Shown here: positions 14,647 to 18,246 of the stretch, in pieces
How the letters are laid out: each line of letters opens with the position of its first letter
Position numbering within the stretch: position 1 is the stretch's first letter
Source: an uncultured delta proteobacterium
Lineage (GTDB): Bacteria > Desulfobacterota > Syntrophorhabdia > Syntrophorhabdales > Syntrophorhabdaceae
Reading direction: 5' to 3'
Assembly (NCBI GenBank): GCA_903872255.1
Contig: CAIQJW010000138.1
Coordinates: forward strand, 1 to 18,246
DNA length: 18,246 nt
Position numbers and translations under genes: made by a program
Notes under the pieces: generated by a model
Databases searched by the model: none
Seen by the model: only the letters and a program-made list of their open reading frames with translations
Told to the model about the DNA's origin: nothing

Positions 14647-16152
14647 TTAATGATTGTTGGGATCGCACGATCTTACGTATTCCAGTATCTCCCGGCCCAT
14701 TTCACACGCGATATTGATCTTGCTGTAATCGATAGGCACATTGTTGAGATATTGCAGCAACAAGGCGTCGCCGACATGCGAAAAGGGGAGGATGCCTGCA
14801 TAGAAGAACCCTATTTCTTCAAATTTGCCGATGAGACTGCATACTACGGGATCGTGAAGATTGAGGTAGAGTGTGATCTGGTCGACTTTCTGATAACAGA
14901 GGGTCTTAAGAATGTTGTGCACCTGCGACACGACCTGCCTGCCGTATGTCTTGACCTCGATGCCGGCGCGATTATACCCGGGTACGACGACAACCCTGAC
15001 ATCCCCCGTTTCTTCCGCACTCTCCTGCCCTTTCCCGGGGTCATCCGCAAAGATCCGTTCAATCTCCAATGACTTGTACGTCTTTTCGATCATTGTCCTG
15101 TGTTTTGACGGTATGAACAGTACGATATTTCCCGGGTCCTCGACCACTCTGTATCCGAAGATAACCGACCCGCGCTGACTTAGGGCGGCATCCATTCCCT
15201 TGTATGCCCTGTTTCCTGGAATGAGGCCGGCCACCATCGCACAACGTTTGAACCCGGCCTTCTGCCCCGCTTTCTGTGCATACATGTGATTGGTAACGGC
15301 CTTGCTGAATATGCCTTTGAGGCCCTCCTTCTTTGCTTCCTCAACGAGGCGTGAGATCATCAGATTCTGGCATCCGTGCCCTCTGTACGAGGGTTCAACA
15401 ACGGCCATTGCCGCCTCGGCAATTTGATCCGTTCTTTGGTCACGCACAAGTGCGGCATGCCCGACGATGCGGTTATCCTCCCCGATAGTGACCACCGATA
15501 TGATCGTGCCTTCGGCATGGCATTCTGCCAGTCTTTCCGGGTAATAGATCGTGTCAATGCCGTACGTGTATCCGTACGCTCGGTAGAAGAGCTTCGACAC
15601 GTCGTAGACTTCCGACGGCTCTATAAGGCGTATCGAGAAAGGTTTTTTCTCAATCGCTTCGGTCTTGACGGGTTCAGGGAAACGTTCGAGTTCCGACGCT
15701 GAACTCATATCCTGGACGCTGCGGTACGGCAGGTATTTGACGAGATGCAGTTCCTTGCCGTCGCGGCCCAGGTTATGGTAAAATATTTCGTCAACGCTCT
15801 TTTTAATGAGATGCGAGCCGAGTCCCGCATTGGCGGTCCCGTCAATGTCTGAAGGCGCACTGTACTCGGGAAGGAGGCTGGGTGAATACGGCAGTCCCCT
15901 GTCTTTGATAATGACCGTTATCCCTGAACCGCCCGGCTTAACAATAACCTGAAATGTCGCTTTTTCGTCAGGCTCAAAGGCATGCCTCACGACATTTACA
16001 ACTGCCTCCTCGACCGCTATTAGCATCATTGTCGTATCACGCCTGCCAAAACCGATCTTGTCCGCCACCTCGGATATAAATGCCTGGATGGCGGGAAGAT
16101 AAACAAGATCGTTCGGGACCGTCAATATTGAGCTCTCAGCAAGATGTTCCAT
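14647..16152 (-). CDS. RsbW-type ATPase domain fused to GNAT acetyltransferase
   Basis: About 501 aa. I start at the second ATG (16150-16152): AGGGG (16163-16159) is 6 nt upstream of it but touches the first ATG at 16158. The N-terminal half (about 5-140) is a HATPase_c_2 domain like anti-sigma kinases: N box EEAVVNVVRHAF (48-59), G1 box KDRGLPY (83-89), G2 box AGLGSHLIKK (109-118). A linker leads to a GNAT domain (about 170-330) with the acetyl-CoA loop YRGHGCQ (256-262). A C-terminal part (about 384-468) looks like a second, degenerate GNAT with LNLHDP. The domains suggest a signalling protein that phosphorylates or holds a partner and acetylates something. No anti-anti-sigma protein or sigma factor is nearby. 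The ribosome site overlaps the stop of the upstream Dsb-like gene. Confidence 0.85.
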   Translation of the reverse strand: MEHLAESSILTVPNDLVYLPAIQAFISEVADKIGFGRRDTTMMLIAVEEAVVNVVRHAFEPDEKATFQVIVKPGGSGITVIIKDRGLPYSPSLLPEYSAPSDIDGTANAGLGSHLIKKSVDEIFYHNLGRDGKELHLVKYLPYRSVQDMSSASELERFPEPVKTEAIEKKPFSIRLIEPSEVYDVSKLFYRAYGYTYGIDTIYYPERLAECHAEGTIISVVTIGEDNRIVGHAALVRDQRTDQIAEAAMAVVEPSYRGHGCQNLMISRLVEEAKKEGLKGIFSKAVTNHMYAQKAGQKAGFKRCAMVAGLIPGNRAYKGMDAALSQRGSVIFGYRVVEDPGNIVLFIPSKHRTMIEKTYKSLEIERIFADDPGKGQESAEETGDVRVVVVPGYNRAGIEVKTYGRQVVSQVHNILKTLCYQKVDQITLYLNLHDPVVCSLIGKFEEIGFFYAGILPFSHVGDALLLQYLNNVPIDYSKINIACEMGREILEYVRSCDPNNH

Positions 16153-16161
16153 TATCATCCC

Positions 16162-16746
16162 CTACTTCAGACTTTCCAGCATCTTGGTAATGTTGGACAC
16201 TCCCTGGTGGAATTCCTTCTTGTCGCCGTTTATCACGACACAGGTGGGGGTAGCGCGTATCTGGTCGCTTCTGAGATATTGCTGGAGTATGTTGAACACC
16301 GGTTGAGTATCGAAGGGCTTGAATTTAATGCCTTTGGAGATGAGGAAAGTTTCAAGCTTCTCTTTGTCGGCAATGTTCTGCTGCGCTGCTTCGAAAAGGA
16401 ATGAGCGCGCCTTCAAGGCATGGCCTATCTCTTTCTTCGAATTCAGGATATACAGAAAATAACGTGCATACATGGCCGAGTTTTTATGCAGCGGGGTATC
16501 GACGAATGTAACCGTGACAATATTTCGTTTAACGAGATCTGCGAGCAGGTATTCGATGTTCGGTTCAAGCGCCTTGCATGCGCTGCAGAAATAATCCGAA
16601 TAGAGCCGGGTTTCGATCTTTCCCTTCCCGAAGGAAAAAAGGGACATATCCGTAGACTTACTGCTAAGGTCCGAAGCCAATCCGGGTTGTCCGAAAGATA
16701 AGAATATCGATGCACATAAAATTACAGGCAGTAATAATCTTTTCAT
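16162..16746 (-). CDS. Periplasmic DsbA-like thiol-disulfide oxidoreductase
   Basis: 194 aa. Residues 1-25 are a signal peptide (cleavage after GLAS). The mature part is a thioredoxin-fold protein of the DsbA/DSBA_2 kind: active site FCSAC with Cys54 and Cys57 on strand 1, a helical insertion (about 85-150), and the cis-proline Pro167 in RATPTCVV. One further cysteine (Cys169) sits just after the cis-proline. It would make or shuffle disulfides in exported proteins. No DsbB-like partner is in the window. Its TAG stop is part of the ribosome site of the ATPase-GNAT gene, so the two are translationally coupled. The start ATG has no ribosome site; the likely promoter -10 is only 7 nt upstream. 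Confidence 0.87.
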   Translation of the reverse strand: MKRLLLPVILCASIFLSFGQPGLASDLSSKSTDMSLFSFGKGKIETRLYSDYFCSACKALEPNIEYLLADLVKRNIVTVTFVDTPLHKNSAMYARYFLYILNSKKEIGHALKARSFLFEAAQQNIADKEKLETFLISKGIKFKPFDTQPVFNILQQYLRSDQIRATPTCVVINGDKKEFHQGVSNITKMLESLK

Positions 16747-16753
16747 AGGCTAA

Positions 16754-16782
16754 AGTATGGGACAGTCGATGATTCTTGTAAA
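16754..16782 (-). promoter_or_regulatory. Promoter of the Dsb-like / ATPase-GNAT operon
   Basis: Minus strand TTTACA (16782-16777), a 17-bp spacer, then CATACT (16759-16754). Seven nt later comes the ATG at 16746, so the transcript would start at or next to the start codon (leaderless). Confidence 0.45.
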
Positions 16783-16801
16783 GAGAAAAATTGTTATGGT
16801 A

Positions 16802-16843
16802 ACGGGTGTCCGGAGCATGATCGGCCTTTCCGATTGACACCGT
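16802..16843 (+). promoter_or_regulatory. Nested dyad overlapping the -35 of the downstream operon
   Basis: Outer arms ACGGGTGTC (16802-16810) and GACACCGT (16836-16843) pair with one bulged G. Inner arms ATCGG (16820-16824) and CCGAT (16830-16834) form a hairpin with loop CCTTT. The dyad runs into the TTGACA box. It lies between two divergent operons, so it may be a shared operator. No U-run makes it a terminator. Confidence 0.4.
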
Positions 16844-16867
16844 CCGGTCATTTTATTATTGTATAAT
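16834..16867 (+). promoter_or_regulatory. Promoter of the orphan-pair / acetolactate decarboxylase operon
   Basis: Perfect TTGACA (16834-16839), a 17-bp spacer, then TATTGT (16857-16862). A perfect TATAAT overlaps at 16862-16867 but is 22 bp from the -35. The leader to ATG 16904 would be about 30 nt. Confidence 0.6.
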
Positions 16868-16903
16868 CCATAAATATAAAATGTTATCCATGATAGGATC
16901 AAT

Positions 16904-17242
16904 ATGACAGACACCGACACGTTTGGCGGTGACCCGCAGGTGAGGTTCATGCGCCGTATATTTGGATCGATCGAGGCCGCACAAAAAACATTCCTCGAAT
17001 CGGTGAGGATATCTCCGGCCGATGGCCGGCTCCGGCCGGCCCGCGAGCATGCCTTGAAATTGTTCGAAAGGTCATGGATAGAGGTCCTGCAGCGGACAAA
17101 TGCGGCGGCTGACGATGTTGCGGCGGATATCTACCTTATGTGCCTGGGACGTGCGCTGGCACTCAACGGTTTTCAGGTTCCTGACAGTTTTTTTCCGCAA
17201 AGAGACGATCTCAAGAAGCTGGTCGATGAGGTGCTCGCGTGA
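16904..17242 (+). CDS. Small hypothetical protein, helical
   Basis: 112 aa, cytoplasmic: no signal peptide, no membrane helix. ATG 16904 has AGGA (16895-16898) 5 nt upstream. It is predicted mostly helical, with an Arg/Glu-rich middle (GRLRPAREHALKLFERSW) and a hydrophobic stretch around IYLMCLGRALAL. One cysteine, no metal or catalytic motif. I do not recognise a family. Its TGA overlaps the GTG start of the next gene (GTGA), so the two are made together, and they share a promoter with an exported acetolactate decarboxylase 16 nt further on. Confidence 0.7.
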   Translation: MTDTDTFGGDPQVRFMRRIFGSIEAAQKTFLESVRISPADGRLRPAREHALKLFERSWIEVLQRTNAAADDVAADIYLMCLGRALALNGFQVPDSFFPQRDDLKKLVDEVLA

Positions 17243-17574
17243 TCCGTCTTCGCCTTTTCGGACGATGCAGGATCTATCACGATCCCGTGACCCCGGTAAT
17301 GAAAGAGCCGGCCCGGATAGGGTGGAATGCCTGGTTTCGCTCCATAGATCTTGTAACACCCCAGAAGCTCAAAGGAGAGGAACTATTGAGACGCACCCGC
17401 GGCTGGTGGACCGTAGAATCGGATGATGTGGCCCGGGTCGTCAAACGGCATGGCCGCATCATTGTAGGGCAGGGTGGGGAACTGATGGTTGAATTCGAAT
17501 CGCAGGCCGAGGCCGACGGTCTTTCGGCCGAGCTCAAAAAAGAATTCGGTGAACAGGTATTGCTGGCACCGTGA
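17239..17574 (+). CDS. Small hypothetical protein
   Basis: 111 aa. It starts at GTG 17239, overlapping the previous stop by 4 nt. An N-terminal basic beta-like part contains GWNAWFRSIDLVTPQKLKG; a middle GWWTVESDDVARVV and a C-terminal helix rich in Glu and Ala (EFESQAEADGLSAELKKEF) follow. There is no signal peptide or membrane helix. I do not recognise a family. Tight coupling to the gene before suggests the two proteins bind each other (inference). Confidence 0.68.
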   Translation: MIRLRLFGRCRIYHDPVTPVMKEPARIGWNAWFRSIDLVTPQKLKGEELLRRTRGWWTVESDDVARVVKRHGRIIVGQGGELMVEFESQAEADGLSAELKKEFGEQVLLAP

Positions 17575-17590
17575 AGAAGGGGTCAAAAGT

Positions 17591-18246
17591 ATGATGTTTC
17601 CAAGGCTGAAGCTACTTATCGCAGCATGCCTCGTCCTCATGTCGAGCGTCGTTTGTCTTGCGTCAGACGAGGTAATTACTCAGGTTTCGACGATAGATGC
17701 CCTGATGGCTGGCATTTACGATGGCAAAACAACGCTCGGTGAATTGCGGAAGAATGGCGATTTCGGCAGCGGGACCCTTGAGGGGCTTGATGGGGAATTG
17801 ATACTGCTTGACGGTGTATTCTACCAGGTAAAAGCTGACGGGACGGCGGTGAGGCCCGACCCCGGCAAGAGGACCCCTTTTGCCGCAGTAACATTCTTTA
17901 CTGCGGACAGGAGCCTCAGGATCGAGGAGGGATCAAATTTTCAGGATTTTACGGAAAGCACGGAGAAGTGGTTGCCGTCGCGGAATATTTTTTATGCGGT
18001 GAAATTGAAAGGATCATTCAGATCGGTAAAGACCCGGAGTGTTCCACCCCAGAAGAAGCCCTATCGACCGCTGGCCGAAATAGTTAAGACCCAGCCGGTC
18101 TTTGAATTGAAGAATGTCACGGGGACCGTTGTCGGTTTTTGGTGTCCCCCATTTGTGAAAGGGATAAGTGTGCCCGGGTATCATCTCCATTTTATTTCAG
18201 CGGATGGAAAAGCGGGAGGCCACGTCCTTGATTTTTCCGTGGGAAA
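17591..18246 (+). CDS. budA: Alpha-acetolactate decarboxylase, exported, 3' end cut by the window
   Basis: 218 complete codons up to the window edge; about 30-50 residues of the usual length are missing. ATG 17591 has AAGGGG 8 nt upstream (a second ATG follows at 17594). Family marks: IDALMAGIYDG (35-45), FGSGTLEGLDGEL (58-70), the TRSVPPQKKPYRPL block (148-161), and the zinc histidines His198 and His200 in GYHLHF plus His211 in GGHVLDF. The enzyme turns alpha-acetolactate into acetoin (EC 4.1.1.5). Residues 1-25 look like a signal peptide (core LLIAACLVLMSSVV, end CLAS), so the protein would act outside the cytoplasm, as the Brevibacillus enzyme does. A cysteine before LAS makes a lipoprotein reading possible but the box is poor. 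No acetolactate synthase is in the window. Confidence 0.92.
   Translation, partial: MMFPRLKLLIAACLVLMSSVVCLASDEVITQVSTIDALMAGIYDGKTTLGELRKNGDFGSGTLEGLDGELILLDGVFYQVKADGTAVRPDPGKRTPFAAVTFFTADRSLRIEEGSNFQDFTESTEKWLPSRNIFYAVKLKGSFRSVKTRSVPPQKKPYRPLAEIVKTQPVFELKNVTGTVVGFWCPPFVKGISVPGYHLHFISADGKAGGHVLDFSVG

Noticed and set aside
14542..15072. 176-codon open frame opposite the ATPase-GNAT gene.
   Set aside because: Overlaps the MFS end and the coding part of a well-supported gene, with no family features.

Overview
The window looks like a stretch of a Gram-negative, anaerobe-type chromosome, most like the Desulfobacterota/Syntrophorhabdus side of the old Deltaproteobacteria. That placement is an inference from gene style: multi-sensor class III cyclases, a CHASE2 cyclase beside a FecR protein, and an ATPase-GNAT fusion. 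No rRNA or marker gene confirms it. Base composition is about half G+C, with a visibly more A+T-rich patch around 3.9-4.8 kb. There is no phage, no complete insertion sequence and no CRISPR array.

Layout. From 0 to 3.7 kb, an exported FecR-domain protein faces, tail to tail, a membrane CHASE2 class III adenylate cyclase, with a hairpin terminator between them. From 3.76 to 4.8 kb there is a strong extended -10 promoter, a tRNA-Arg(CCG), a tiny possible ORF, and an orphan methyltransferase with its own promoter. From 4.8 to 7.6 kb, on the minus strand, an AlgI-like MBOAT and an AlgJ-like protein form a two-gene polysaccharide O-acetylation cassette behind a 160-nt leader. From 7.42 to 8.26 kb lies the only long gap without a protein gene. 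On its minus strand it holds what looks like a complete small RNA gene of about 300 nt: a promoter, ends closed by a 10-bp helix plus 4 bp, internal hairpins, and a terminator directly after the closing helix. I do not recognise it as a known RNA. From 8.26 to 11.8 kb come an orphan secreted protein and a large soluble multi-sensor cyclase (cNMP-binding, GAF, GAF, PAS, cyclase) whose transition-state arginine is a tyrosine. From 11.86 to 14.6 kb are an acyltransferase-3 membrane protein and, divergently, a 14-helix MFS exporter. From 14.6 to 16.75 kb, on the minus strand, a DsbA-like thiol oxidoreductase is translationally coupled to an RsbW-type ATPase/GNAT fusion. From 16.8 kb to the end is a plus-strand operon of two orphan small proteins and an exported acetolactate decarboxylase cut by the window edge.

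Themes. cAMP-type signalling appears twice (CHASE2 cyclase, GAF cyclase), with cyclic-nucleotide sensor domains in the second protein. Envelope and polysaccharide modification appears three times (AlgI/AlgJ, acyltransferase 3, possibly the methyltransferase). Exported proteins are frequent (FecR protein, 8.26-kb protein, Dsb-like protein, acetolactate decarboxylase). The best candidates for something undescribed are the structured RNA at 7.75-8.06 kb and the arginine-less cyclase with tandem TACA/TGTA dyads at its promoter.
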